Assembly: GCF_014201195.1 (NCBI RefSeq)
Contig: NZ_JACHDS010000001.1
Span: 1,550,001-1,614,000 of the forward strand
DNA from: Nocardiopsis mwathae
Lineage (GTDB): Bacteria > Actinomycetota > Actinomycetes > Streptosporangiales > Streptosporangiaceae
DNA length: 64,000 nt
Reading direction: 5' to 3'
Part shown: positions 53,512 through 61,746 of the stretch, piece after piece
Position numbering within the stretch: the first letter of the stretch is position 1
Layout: each line of letters starts with the position of its first letter
Made by a program: the position numbers and the translations under genes
Notes under the pieces: model-generated
Databases searched by the model: none
Seen by the model: only the letters and a program-made list of their open reading frames with translations
What the model was told of the DNA's origin: nothing

Positions 53512-55542
53512 GTGGTCCGACCCTGGCACGAGCTGTCCGAGTACGTCCGTCTGCGGCGCGTCAACGGGCTGCGGCTGTCCCCCGACGGGACGCGCCTGGT
53601 CGCGCCCGTCAGCGAGCTCCAACCGGACGGCAGGACCTACGGCACCGCGCTGTGGGAGATCGATCCGGCGGGTGGGCGCGACCCCCGCCGCCTGACCCGC
53701 TCCGCGGCCGGGGAGTCGGCCCCCGACTTCCTCCCCGACGGTTCGCTGCTGTTCACCTCGAAGCGCGCCGACCCCGAGGCGGCGCCCAACGGGTCCGCCG
53801 ACAACGCCAAGCCCGCCCTGTGGCTGCTGCCCGCCGAAGGCGGGGAGGCCCGCCGCGTCGCCACGGCCGCCGGCGGTATCGCGTCCTTCGCGGTGGCGCG
53901 CGACACCGGCACCGTCGTCTACGCGGCCGCCGTCCACCCCGGCACCCAGGGTGCGGAGGCCGACGAGCAGTGGCGCACCGCGCGCCGGGACAGCGGGGTG
54001 ACGGCGATCCTGCACGAGTCCGGCCTGGTGCGCTCCTGGGACAGCGACCTCGGCCCCGACCATCCGCGGCTGTACGCGGCCGCCCCGCCGGACGGCGCCG
54101 CCGCCCGGCCGGGGGAGGCGCGCGACCTCACCCCCGACGCCGGAAAGGCGCTGATCGACCAGGTCAGCGACATCACCCCCGACGGCGGCACCGTCGTCAC
54201 CGGCTGGCAGGTGCCCGCCGGCCGCGGTGCGTGGCGCCGCGAGGTCGTCGCGGTCGACACGGCGACCGGGCGGCGCAGGCCCGTGGCCGACGACCCCGGG
54301 TTCGACTTCACCGGCCCCCGGGTCTCGCCCGACGGGCGCTACGCCGTGATGGCACGCGCCTTCGACGGCGAGTACGACGGGGAGCCCCGCGACCGCACCC
54401 TCTGGCTCGTCGACCTCGCCACCGGTGAGGGCCGCGACCTGCTGCCCGACACCGAGCTGTGGCCGGGCGAGTACGCCTGGGCCGCCGACTCCGCCGCCGT
54501 CTTCTTCACCGCGGACGCGGGCGGGCGCCGCCCGGTGTTCCGCGTCGACGTCGCCTCCGCCGTGCTGACCCGGGTGACCGGTGACGACGGTGCCTACAGC
54601 GCCCTCAACCCGGCCCCCGACGGCGCCGCCCTCTACGCTCTGCGCGACGCCGTGGACGCCGCGCCCGCGCCGGTCCGCCTCGACGCCACCGCGACCGACG
54701 GGCGGCCCACCCGGCTGCGCTCCCCCCAGGAGCCCCTGGACGTCCCGGGAACGCTCACCGAGATCGAGACCCGGGCGGACGACGGCACCGCGGTCCGCGC
54801 CTGGCTGGTGCTGCCGGCCGACGCCGCCGACACCCCGGCGCCGCTGGTGCTGTGGGTGCACGGCGGCCCCTACATGAGCTACAACGGGTGGAACTGGCGG
54901 TGGAACCCGTGGCTGCTGGCCGCCCGGGGCTACGCCGTGCTGCTGCCCGACCCCGCGCTGTCGACCGGCTACGGCCAGGACATGCTGCGCCGCGCCTGGG
55001 GGCGGTGGGGGCCGCGCACCTTCGCCGACCTGATGGCGATCACCGACGCGGCCGTCGCCCGCCCCGACATCGACGCGGAACGCACCGCCGCCATGGGCGG
55101 CTCCTTCGGCGGCTACATGGCCAACTGGATCGCCGGGCACACCGACCGGTTCCGGGCGGTCGTCGCGCACGCCTCGCTGTGGGGGCTGGACGCGTTCGGC
55201 GGCACCACCGACTACCCGTGGATCTGGGAGCGCGAGTTCGGCGAGCCCCGCACCCGGCCGGAGCGCTACGAGCTCAACAGCCCGCACCGGCACGTGGCCG
55301 GGATCACCACCCCCATGCTGGTGATCCACGGCGACAAGGACTACCGGGTGCCCATCGGGGAAGGTCTGCGACTGTGGTGGGATCTGATGAGCCACGAAGT
55401 GGACGCCAAGTTCCTGTACTTCCCGGACGAGAACCACTGGATCCTGACACCGGGCAACGCCCGCATCTGGTACGAGACGGTCCTCGCCTTCCTCGACCAC
55501 CACGTGCACGGCAAGGAGTGGAGCCGCCCGGAGCTGCTGTGA
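53512..55542 (+). CDS. S9 family peptidase (prolyl oligopeptidase / acylaminoacyl-peptidase-like)
   Basis: A 676-aa serine peptidase without a signal peptide. The first 400 residues form a beta-propeller of repeated blades (for example LWLVDLATGEGRDLLPD). The C-terminal hydrolase has nucleophile Ser531 in GGSFGGYMAN, Asp at about 610 in HGDKDYRVP and His642 in ENHWI, with VHGGPYMSYNG as oxyanion region. Such enzymes cleave short peptides or acylated N termini. GTG 53512 is chosen because AGGAGG lies five bases upstream; ATG 53485 is an alternative. Confidence 0.93.
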   Translation: MVRPWHELSEYVRLRRVNGLRLSPDGTRLVAPVSELQPDGRTYGTALWEIDPAGGRDPRRLTRSAAGESAPDFLPDGSLLFTSKRADPEAAPNGSADNAKPALWLLPAEGGEARRVATAAGGIASFAVARDTGTVVYAAAVHPGTQGAEADEQWRTARRDSGVTAILHESGLVRSWDSDLGPDHPRLYAAAPPDGAAARPGEARDLTPDAGKALIDQVSDITPDGGTVVTGWQVPAGRGAWRREVVAVDTATGRRRPVADDPGFDFTGPRVSPDGRYAVMARAFDGEYDGEPRDRTLWLVDLATGEGRDLLPDTELWPGEYAWAADSAAVFFTADAGGRRPVFRVDVASAVLTRVTGDDGAYSALNPAPDGAALYALRDAVDAAPAPVRLDATATDGRPTRLRSPQEPLDVPGTLTEIETRADDGTAVRAWLVLPADAADTPAPLVLWVHGGPYMSYNGWNWRWNPWLLAARGYAVLLPDPALSTGYGQDMLRRAWGRWGPRTFADLMAITDAAVARPDIDAERTAAMGGSFGGYMANWIAGHTDRFRAVVAHASLWGLDAFGGTTDYPWIWEREFGEPRTRPERYELNSPHRHVAGITTPMLVIHGDKDYRVPIGEGLRLWWDLMSHEVDAKFLYFPDENHWILTPGNARIWYETVLAFLDHHVHGKEWSRPELL

Positions 55543-55635
55543 CCCCGGACACGCGGCCCCGGTGGCTAGGGTCGGATGCGTCGACCATGGGATCCGGGCG
55601 GACCAGTGCCCGGCCATAGACCAGGGGGATATCCG

Positions 55636-56457
55636 ATGTCTGCAGCCGCCGGGGACCCGGCCGATCTCCTCGCGCTCGCCCTCGACGCCGCCCGGGAGGC
55701 CGGGCGGCTCGCGGCCGAGGGCCAGGACGGCATCGACGTGCTGGCGACCAAGACGACGCCGACCGACGTCGTCACCGCCATGGATCGCGCGGCCGAGGAG
55801 CTGATCCGCAAGCGCCTGCTGGGCGCCCGGCCCGGGGACGCCGTCCTCGGTGAGGAGGGCGGTGCCGAGGACGGCACCAGCGGGGTGCGGTGGATCGTCG
55901 ACCCGATCGACGGGACGGTGAACTACCTCTACGGCCGCGAGGACTGGGCGGTGTCCGTCGCCGCGGAGGTCGGCGGCGAGGTCGTGGCCGGGGCCGTGGT
56001 GGCGCCGGTGCGGGGCGACGAGTACACGGCGGCGCTGGGCGGAGGAGCGTTCTGCAACGGCGCACCGCTGCGCGTGCGCCCCGCGGTGCCGCTGGAGATG
56101 GCGCTGGTGGCCACAGGGTTCGGCTACAGCGCCGCGCGCCGGGCCCGCCAGGCCGAGGTGGTGCGCACCCTGCTGCCGCGGGTACGCGACATCCGGCGCG
56201 TGGGCTCGGCGGCACTGGACCTGTGCGGGCTGGCCCGCGGCCGCTTCGACGCCTACTACGAGCGCGGGCTCAACGCGTGGGACTGGGCGGCGGCCGCGCT
56301 CATCGCCCAGGAGGCCGGGGCGCGGGTCGGCGGTCTGCACGGCGCGCCGATCAACCCCGAGCTGGCGATCGCGGCGCCTCCGGGCCTCTTCGAGGAGCTG
56401 CACGACCTGTTGGCCCCGCTGAACGCGGACGCGGACGCGAATCCCGACGAGAGCTGA
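55636..56457 (+). CDS. Inositol monophosphatase family protein
   Basis: A 273-aa metal-dependent phosphatase of the inositol-monophosphatase family. Motifs are VVTAMDRAAEELI, GEEGG, the metal-binding WIVDPIDGTVNYLYG, and the C-terminal NAWDWAAAALIAQEAGARVGG. It may act on inositol phosphates, relevant to mycothiol and inositol lipids in actinomycetes, or on histidinol phosphate; the sequence alone does not decide. AGGGGG lies seven bases before ATG. Cytoplasmic. Confidence 0.92.
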   Translation: MSAAAGDPADLLALALDAAREAGRLAAEGQDGIDVLATKTTPTDVVTAMDRAAEELIRKRLLGARPGDAVLGEEGGAEDGTSGVRWIVDPIDGTVNYLYGREDWAVSVAAEVGGEVVAGAVVAPVRGDEYTAALGGGAFCNGAPLRVRPAVPLEMALVATGFGYSAARRARQAEVVRTLLPRVRDIRRVGSAALDLCGLARGRFDAYYERGLNAWDWAAAALIAQEAGARVGGLHGAPINPELAIAAPPGLFEELHDLLAPLNADADANPDES

Positions 56458-56483
56458 CACACCGCCGCGGCGGGGCACGCGAA

Positions 56484-56520
56484 GAGGGCCGGCCGGATCC
56501 TGGGGATCCGGCCGGCCCTC
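56484..56520. terminator. Bidirectional terminator after the inositol-phosphatase gene
   Basis: Perfect 17-bp stem (56484-56500 with 56504-56520), loop TGG, between this gene and the convergent 55-aa gene. Confidence 0.88.
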
Positions 56521-56534
56521 GGAAGGTCACGAGG

Positions 56535-56702
56535 TCAGGCGGACTCGGGGTCGATCCCGTTGCGGGCCGCGATGCGGCGCAGGTCCTCTAGCTCCGACGC
56601 GTGCGTGTCGGCGAGGAAGTCGTCTCCAGCGGACTGGGCCGCTTGGAGCGACATGGAGGTTTCTCGGATGCGGCACTTGATCTCCGCGAGGAACTCGCCC
56701 AT
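56535..56702 (-). CDS. Small conserved helical protein, 55 aa
   Basis: A 55-residue soluble protein: MGEFLAEIKCRIRETSMSL, then QAAQSAGDDFLADTHASEL, ending EDLRRIAARNGIDPESA. The pattern of two amphipathic helices and a final GI/GV-D segment is like short actinobacterial proteins of unknown function. GAGG precedes ATG by four bases, and a strong terminator follows. Short length keeps confidence moderate. Confidence 0.7.
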   Translation of the reverse strand: MGEFLAEIKCRIRETSMSLQAAQSAGDDFLADTHASELEDLRRIAARNGIDPESA

Positions 56703-57030
56703 TTCACCTCACTCAGTGTTCAAGCAGGAACTACGGTGTGTCACGACGGTGTGACAGGGGTACTGCCGCTCGGGCCGTGATCATGCCTACCCACCGCCCC
56801 GGTCCGGGTAAACCTGGCCTTTGCCGTCGGTGCCGATCCGCGGTCAGGCCTGTTCGGTGGTGCGGCGTGCCCACATCATGCCAGGCGGTGTGACGCGCCT
56901 CGCACCGGGGCCGGGTTTCCGCTTCCGGTTCCGGGCGGCCGCCCGCGCTCCGATCATCCCGGCCCGGGGTGGCGATCGCGGCGCCGGCCGGGCGATTCGG
57001 TCGAGGTGCGGGTGAACGGCTACCTTAGGA

Positions 57031-57044
57031 GTGTCGCGCGACAC
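57031..57044. promoter_or_regulatory. Palindrome GTGTCGCGCGACAC
   Basis: A perfect 14-base palindrome 22 bases before the first box-hairpin module and 437 bases before cutR. The same GTGTCG-N2-CGACAC arms recur just after cutS. Each arm reads GACAC outward, the core recognised by the developmental regulator WhiA; that link is only a suggestion. Confidence 0.5.
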
Positions 57045-57065
57045 ATCGGGTGATTCGTGCGAGGG

Positions 57066-57173
57066 CTTACTTCTTTCTTATCCTGGATGTGTCAGATTCG
57101 AGATGTGCGGGGTGATGCCGCTGCCGGCGGTTGGGGGATACGCCGGTAGCGGCTCCTCGCTTTCGAGGGAACG
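57066..57173 (+). repeat. Box-hairpin module, copy A
   Basis: Copy A begins with CTTAC and CTTAT 11 bases apart, then ATGTG, and a 13-bp hairpin: GCCGCTGCCGGCG (57117-57129) pairs with CGCCGGTAGCGGC (57141-57153) through one G-T wobble, loop GTTGGGGGATA. A smaller hairpin CCTCG/CGAGG and GGGAACG follow. It aligns with copy B along its whole length. Confidence 0.75.
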
Positions 57174-57329
57174 GCGGTCGCCCGGTCCGACGGGAACCGG
57201 CCGCCGAAACCCACGGCTTCCCGGCGCCTGCCGAGGTCGCCGCGCCCCGGGTTCCGCCCTACGTCGGGCGGTGCCGGGTGAAGGGCCGCTCCACCGCGGC
57301 CCCGCCGCAGTTCGCAAGGGCTGCGACGG

Positions 57330-57450
57330 TTTACTTCATCCTTATTCGGGGTGTGGGACAACAGTGGACGTGGCCGGGGATTAGACGCCGCTGCCGGTGT
57401 GTTGGGGGATGCGCCGGCAGCGGCCCATTCCGGGCTCTCCCATGGGAAAC
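57330..57450 (+). repeat. Box-hairpin module, copy B, leader of cutR
   Basis: Copy B has TTTAC and CTTAT 11 bases apart, then GTGTG, and the 13-bp hairpin GCCGCTGCCGGTG (57387-57399) with CGCCGGCAGCGGC (57412-57424), loop TGTTGGGGGATG. CCCATGGG and GGGAAACG follow, and cutR starts 17 bases later. Where A and B differ in the stem, pairing is kept by wobble exchange. Confidence 0.75.
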
Positions 57451-57467
57451 GAAGGACGACGGACACA

Positions 57468-58121
57468 GTGCGCGTACTTGTGGTCGAAGACGAGCGAGTG
57501 CTCGCCGACGCCATCGCCGTCGGCCTACGGCGCGAATCCATGGCCGTGGACGTCGTCTACGACGGCGACACCGCCCTGGAGAACGCCGGGGTCAACGAAT
57601 ACGACGTCATCGTTCTGGACCGGGACCTGCCCGGGGTGCACGGGGACGACGTCGCGCGCTCCCTGGTCGACCAGAGCTATACGGGTCGCATCCTCATGCT
57701 GACGGCCTCCCGCGAACTGGAGGACAAGGTCGAGGGCCTCACGCTCGGCGCCGACGACTACATGGCCAAGCCGTTCGCCTTCGCCGAGCTCATCGCCCGC
57801 GTGCGTGCCCTGGGCCGCCGCGCGGTCCCGCCGCTGCCGCCCGTGCTGCGCCGCAGCGGGATCACGCTCGACCCGGCCAACCACACCGTCGAGCGCGACG
57901 GCCGCGACGTGGCCCTCACTCCCAAGGAGTTCGCCGTCTTGGAGGTGCTGATGCGCGCCGACGGCACGGTGGTCAGCGCCGAAGGGCTGCTGGAGAAGGC
58001 CTGGGACGAGAACGCCGACCCCTTCACCAACGTCGTGCGCGTCACCGTGATGACCCTGCGCAAGAAGCTCGGCGAACCCCCCGTCATCCAGACCGTCCCC
58101 GGCGCGGGATACCGGATTTGA
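57468..58121 (+). CDS. cutR: Response regulator CutR-like (OmpR family)
   Basis: A 217-aa response regulator. The receiver domain has the acidic pair in VVEDER, phospho-acceptor Asp51 in VIVLDRDLPG, Thr in MLTAS and Lys101 in AKPFA. The C-terminal winged helix includes LTPKEFAVLEVLMRADG and TNVVRVTVMTLRKKLG. The sequence closely matches streptomycete CutR, whose system responds to secretion or envelope stress. GTG start; GAAGGA lies 11 bases upstream. Its stop overlaps the start of cutS. Autoregulation through the upstream modules is inferred. Confidence 0.88.
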   Translation: MRVLVVEDERVLADAIAVGLRRESMAVDVVYDGDTALENAGVNEYDVIVLDRDLPGVHGDDVARSLVDQSYTGRILMLTASRELEDKVEGLTLGADDYMAKPFAFAELIARVRALGRRAVPPLPPVLRRSGITLDPANHTVERDGRDVALTPKEFAVLEVLMRADGTVVSAEGLLEKAWDENADPFTNVVRVTVMTLRKKLGEPPVIQTVPGAGYRI

Positions 58122-59410
58122 GCACCGGCGACGCCGAATCCGCGGTGCCACCGGGCGAGGTGGCGCCGACCCCGCCCGGTGAGACCGGCACATGGCGGCG
58201 GCTGAGTGTCCCCGCCGCGCCCTCGGACAAGCCGCAGAGCGCCGTCTCCCACCAGGTCCACCGGCTGACCGACAACATCAGCCTGCGCGCCCGGCTCACC
58301 CTGATCTACGGGATGCTGTTCTTCGCCGCCGGCTCGCTGCTGGTCCTGCTGAACTACGTCATCGTCGCCACCCTTCTGGACAACCTGGAGTTCACCCTCT
58401 CCACCGCGGCCCCCTACGAGGAGCCCCCGCCCGGGCTCGTCGAGGAGCTCAAGAACCAGCTGATCGAGTCGGTGCTGGCCCAGGTCACCCGCTTCTCGGT
58501 GCTGGCGCTGGTCATCGTGGGACTGCTCGCGGTCGCGCTCGGCTACGCGATCGCCGGGCGAGCCCTGTCCCCGCTGCACAAGATCACCCGCACCGCGCGC
58601 CGCCTGTCCGAGCGCTCCCTGCACGAGCGCATCGCGCTGGGCGGCCCCGAGGACGAGATCCGCGAGCTGGCCGACACCTTCGACGGCATGCTGGAACGCC
58701 TCGACCGCGCCTTCGACGGGCAGCGGCGGTTCGTCGCCAACGCCTCGCACGAGCTGCGCACGCCCCTGGCCATCAACCGGACCCTGCTGGAGGTCGCGCT
58801 GAGCGACCCCGACGCCTCGGCCGACCTGAAGTCGGTCGGGCGCACCCTGCTGGAGACCAACTCCCGGCACGAACGCCTCATCGACGGGCTGCTGCTGCTC
58901 GCCAAGAGCGACCGGGAACTCGACACCCGTGTCCACATCGACATGGGCGAGGTCGCCGAGACCGTGCTGAGCCAGCTGTCGGCCGAGATCGCGGCGTCGG
59001 GACTCAACGTCCGCTCCGACCTGCGCGCCGCCCACGTCACCGGCGACCCCGTCCTCTTGGAGCGGCTGGTGGCCAACCTGGTGGAGAACGCGCTGCGCTA
59101 CAACGTGGCCGACGGCGAGATCACCATCCGCACGGGCATCTACGACGGCGCGCCCGCCGTCCAGGTGGAGAACTCCGGCCCGGTCATCCCCGGCTACGAG
59201 GTCGAGGGTCTGTTCGAGCCCTTCCGCCGCGCCTCGGGCGACCGGCTGAGGTCCGCCAAGAGCGCCGGCCTGGGGCTGTCCATCGTGCGCTCCGTCGTGC
59301 GCGCGCACGGAGGCACGGTGCAGGCCTGGCCGCGCGCCGGAGGCGGTCTCGTGGTCACCGTGTGCCTCCCCGAAGGGCGCGCGGAAGCCCCGTCGGGCAC
59401 GGGCCGCTGA
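58118..59410 (+). CDS. cutS: Sensor histidine kinase CutS-like
   Basis: A 430-aa membrane kinase. Two helices (about 58-87 and 127-147) flank a short extracytoplasmic loop without cysteines. A HAMP domain follows (RALSPLHKITRTARRL), then a dimerisation domain with phospho-acceptor His211 in ASHELRTPLAINRTLL. The ATPase domain has NLVENALRYN and SAGLGLSIV. TTG overlapping the cutR stop (TTGA) is the likely start; GTG 58145 is an alternative. It is the partner of the adjacent regulator. Confidence 0.88.
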   Translation: MSTGDAESAVPPGEVAPTPPGETGTWRRLSVPAAPSDKPQSAVSHQVHRLTDNISLRARLTLIYGMLFFAAGSLLVLLNYVIVATLLDNLEFTLSTAAPYEEPPPGLVEELKNQLIESVLAQVTRFSVLALVIVGLLAVALGYAIAGRALSPLHKITRTARRLSERSLHERIALGGPEDEIRELADTFDGMLERLDRAFDGQRRFVANASHELRTPLAINRTLLEVALSDPDASADLKSVGRTLLETNSRHERLIDGLLLLAKSDRELDTRVHIDMGEVAETVLSQLSAEIAASGLNVRSDLRAAHVTGDPVLLERLVANLVENALRYNVADGEITIRTGIYDGAPAVQVENSGPVIPGYEVEGLFEPFRRASGDRLRSAKSAGLGLSIVRSVVRAHGGTVQAWPRAGGGLVVTVCLPEGRAEAPSGTGR

Positions 59411-59856
59411 GCCTCTGCCGGACCCGGCTGCGCCGGGGATCTCGTCCGTGATATCTATACGTGTCGCACGACACGGCCACCACGGGACCGAGCACTTGCC
59501 ACGGGTAGGTATGCTCACCCGGGCGTGAACACGGCGGGAAGTCATCCCGGCGTGAGCGTGTCTTCAGACCTTGCCACTCGGGGAGTACCCGCGCTCGTCC
59601 GGTGCGAGGAAAGACGATGAAATAGGTCGGAATCCTTCGGGCGTTGGGTAGCACATGAGAACGAACCGGTCCGCGTCGCCCACGGGCATGACCGGACCCG
59701 GCCGCTCCATGGCGCCAGCAGGTGGAACGTTGCCCGGGAGGGGGAACACTCCACTCGCGACCCGAGAGATTTTTGGCCGAAACGGGCACAAGAGGCGTCT
59801 CTCAAGCGTTACATCCGCGCGACGAGGCAAAGAACGAGGGGGATGGAGTTAGCGCA
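59411..59856. other. Intergenic region between cutS and the DUF4193 gene
   Basis: 446 bases without a credible gene. It holds the second GTGTCG-N2-CGACAC palindrome (listed), TAGGTATGCT near 59505 as a possible -10 region, and a CGGGA/TCCCG hairpin near 59535. A long 5' leader of the DUF4193 gene or a small RNA is possible. Confidence 0.35.
59461..59474. promoter_or_regulatory. Palindrome GTGTCGCACGACAC
   Basis: Inverted arms CGTGTCG and CGACACG with a CA centre, 50 bases after cutS, directly after the AT-rich ATATCTATAC. The arms match those at 57031-57044. Confidence 0.5.
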
Positions 59857-60153
59857 ATGGCCACCGATTACGACAGCCCGCGCAAGACCGACGAGGACAT
59901 CAACGAAGACAGCCTGCAGGAGCTGCAGGCGCGTCGGGTCGACAAGGGCACCGGCACCATCGACATCGACCCCGACGAGGTCAACGAGGGCCTGGAGCTT
60001 CCGGGGGCGGACCTGTCCGGTGAGGAGCTGGCGGTCCGAGTGCTGCCGCGGCAGGCGGACGAGTTCACCTGCTCGCGCTGCTTCCTCGTGCACCACCGCA
60101 GCCAGCTGGCCGAGGAGCGCAAGGGCCAGCTCGTCTGCAAGGAGTGTGCCTGA
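59857..60153 (+). CDS. DUF4193 zinc-ribbon protein
   Basis: A 98-aa actinobacterial protein. An acidic N-terminal half (MATDYDSPRKTDEDINED, LQELQARRVDKG) leads to a C-terminal zinc ribbon: FTCSRCFLVHHRSQLA and QLVCKECA supply two CxxC pairs. This matches DUF4193, highly conserved in actinobacteria and of unknown role, possibly RNA polymerase- or ribosome-associated. GGAG lies eight bases before ATG. A terminator with a short T run follows. Confidence 0.92.
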   Translation: MATDYDSPRKTDEDINEDSLQELQARRVDKGTGTIDIDPDEVNEGLELPGADLSGEELAVRVLPRQADEFTCSRCFLVHHRSQLAEERKGQLVCKECA

Positions 60154-60208
60154 GAACGGGGAGCCTCCCTCCCTTGAGTCGCCTCGACGGCCGTGCGCCC
60201 TGGCATAT

Positions 60209-60239
60209 CGATGCGTCCCCGCGAACCGGGGGCGCATCG
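60209..60239 (+). terminator. Intrinsic terminator after the DUF4193 gene
   Basis: A 13-bp stem (60209-60221 with 60227-60239, one G-T pair), five-base loop, followed by CCTTTTCC. Confidence 0.85.
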
Positions 60240-60322
60240 CCTTTTCCACGGCCGGGACCGCCGCATCGCCGCCGCATCCCCGTCTGGTTTCATGGAGGAA
60301 ACGCCGAGAGGAAGGTGAGACC

Positions 60323-61186
60323 GTGGCTGCGGCAGCGTCGGCATCACCGGGCGCGCCGGGGCCCCGGCCCCGTGCGGCCGACACCCACGACGGGGACACC
60401 GCCCCCGTCGGTGCCACCCCCGGCTCCGAGGGCGTCGCCGAGCTCGTCGGCACGATCGTCGCCGACGGCGGCACCGATCCCCGGCACCGTGCCGGACACA
60501 TCGCGCGCCTGGCCCGCGCCCTGGCCGACAGCGCCCGGACCGCGGGCGTCGCGAGTGCGGCCACGGGCCGCTGGATCACGGACGTCTTCGCCGACGAGAT
60601 CGCGCCGCGCATCCCGGTGCGCGACCGCGCGACCCTGGTCCGCCACCACAACGGGCTGGACGGCGAGGAGCTCGCCGACGCCCTGGTGCGCAACGCCGCC
60701 CACACCACCACCGCGGTCGGCGCCGCCGGCGGCGCGCTGGCGGCCGTCCAGCTGACCGCGCCCCCGCTGCTGCTCACCGCGCCCGCGAAGATCGCGGCCG
60801 AGACACTGGTGGTCGCAGCCGTCGAGGTCAAGCTCGTCGCCGAGCTGCACGAGGTGTACGGGACCCCGATGCCCGGGGCCGGGCTGCAGCGGGCCACGGG
60901 CTACCTGTCGGCGTGGGCGCGCAAGCGCGGCATCGACCCCCTCCAGGTCCCCGAGTCGCTGGCGATCGCGCTGGGCACCGCGGCCAAGGCGGCCCTGCGC
61001 AGGCGCCTGCTGCGGCTCATGGGACGCCACCTCAGCACGCTCGGCCCCTACCTCAGCGGCGCGGTGGCCGGCGGCACCCTGAACCGGATGGCGACGTTCG
61101 CGCTCGCCAAGGCCGTCCGCACCGACCTGCGCGCCCGGACACCGACCGCGGCCCCTCCGCCGGTCCCGGCGAGGAACACCGGGTGA
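60323..61186 (+). CDS. Hypothetical actinobacterial protein, 287 aa, with hydrophobic core
   Basis: An unrecognised protein. The first 50 residues are disordered. A hydrophobic centre (GAAGGALAAVQLTAPPLLLT, AETLVVAAVEVKLVAELHEVYG) suggests one or two membrane-associated helices. The C-terminal half is basic and helical (ALRRRLLRLMGRHLSTLGPY, YLSGAVAGGTLNRMATFALA). GTG follows GAAGG by seven bases. The gene is monocistronic or starts a unit ending at a long inverted repeat that overlaps its stop. Confidence 0.78.
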   Translation: MAAAASASPGAPGPRPRAADTHDGDTAPVGATPGSEGVAELVGTIVADGGTDPRHRAGHIARLARALADSARTAGVASAATGRWITDVFADEIAPRIPVRDRATLVRHHNGLDGEELADALVRNAAHTTTAVGAAGGALAAVQLTAPPLLLTAPAKIAAETLVVAAVEVKLVAELHEVYGTPMPGAGLQRATGYLSAWARKRGIDPLQVPESLAIALGTAAKAALRRRLLRLMGRHLSTLGPYLSGAVAGGTLNRMATFALAKAVRTDLRARTPTAAPPPVPARNTG

Positions 61187-61234
61187 TCGGCGGTATCAGG
61201 TGTCCTGCGCCGGGACCGGCGGAGGGGCCGCGGT
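61145..61234. repeat. 26-bp perfect inverted repeat spanning a gene end
   Basis: Left arm 61145-61170, inside the 3' end of the 287-aa gene, is an exact reverse complement of the right arm 61209-61234; the 38-base loop contains the TGA stop (61184-61186). Pairing continues beyond the arms with a two-base bulge. The structure separates convergent genes and could act as a terminator on both strands. Confidence 0.8.
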
Positions 61235-61250
61235 GTCGGTAGGGCAGGGG

Positions 61251-61529
61251 TCAGTCGCGCTCCAGCTCGCGGTGCCGGTGCGGCCCCATGCGCTTGTAGG
61301 CGGCGCGCACCGCCAGGACGCGGGCGACCTCCATCCCGACGCCGGTCACCACGGCCCAGCCCAGGGCCTCGCCCAGGCCGATCTCCAGCGACTCGGGGTC
61401 GTTCGGCGGCTCCTTGCCCGTCACCTGGGTCCATGCGAAGGTCAGGACCTTGCGGGCCGCGTACCCGGCCGCGAGGGCGGCCACGCCGCCCACGATCTGC
61501 GCGGCGAGCTCACCTTCCTGCTTTGCCAT
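61251..61529 (-). CDS. DUF4235 domain-containing small membrane protein
   Basis: A 92-aa protein with two hydrophobic segments (QIVGGVAALAAGYAARKVL and ALGWAVVTGVGMEVARVLAV) separated by a hydrophilic FAWTQVTGKEPPNDPES segment. The G-x-W-x-x-x-TGK pattern and helix arrangement match DUF4235. It ends with a basic tail. ATG is the only sensible start. Divergent from valS. Function unknown. Confidence 0.8.
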   Translation of the reverse strand: MAKQEGELAAQIVGGVAALAAGYAARKVLTFAWTQVTGKEPPNDPESLEIGLGEALGWAVVTGVGMEVARVLAVRAAYKRMGPHRHRELERD

Positions 61530-61734
61530 GCGATTCGATCACTTCCGTTGTCGTCGTCCGCGTGCTGCGGGGGTGTGCCGATGACGATACTGGCTTCTCC
61601 CGCGCCGTGTCCTGTGCCGTAGGGCCGTGCCCGGCGGTGACGCGCCCCGGCGGCTCCCGGCGCACCGGTGAGGCACGCGCCACGATCACACCGATGGTGG
61701 TGGATTCCCGGAGCGATCACGGTCGCTGGAGCAA

Positions 61735-61746
61735 TACCATTGCCCC
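61735..61746 (+). promoter_or_regulatory. Leaderless-type -10 box before valS
   Basis: TACCAT (61735-61740) is followed by six bases and ATG 61747, with no ribosome-binding site. No T-box leader was recognised in the 217-base divergent region. Confidence 0.45.

Larger units (their letters stand above)
56703..57467. promoter_or_regulatory. Long regulatory region upstream of cutR
   Basis: 765 bases without a credible gene. It holds TGTCAC-N6-GTGACA (56734-56751) near the 55-aa gene, the palindrome at 57031-57044, and two copies of a box-plus-hairpin module at 57066-57173 and 57330-57450, described separately. Confidence 0.6.

Noticed and set aside
61530-61746. T-box riboswitch before valS
   Set aside because: No specifier loop or T-box sequence was found, and a leaderless -10 box lies six bases before the ATG.
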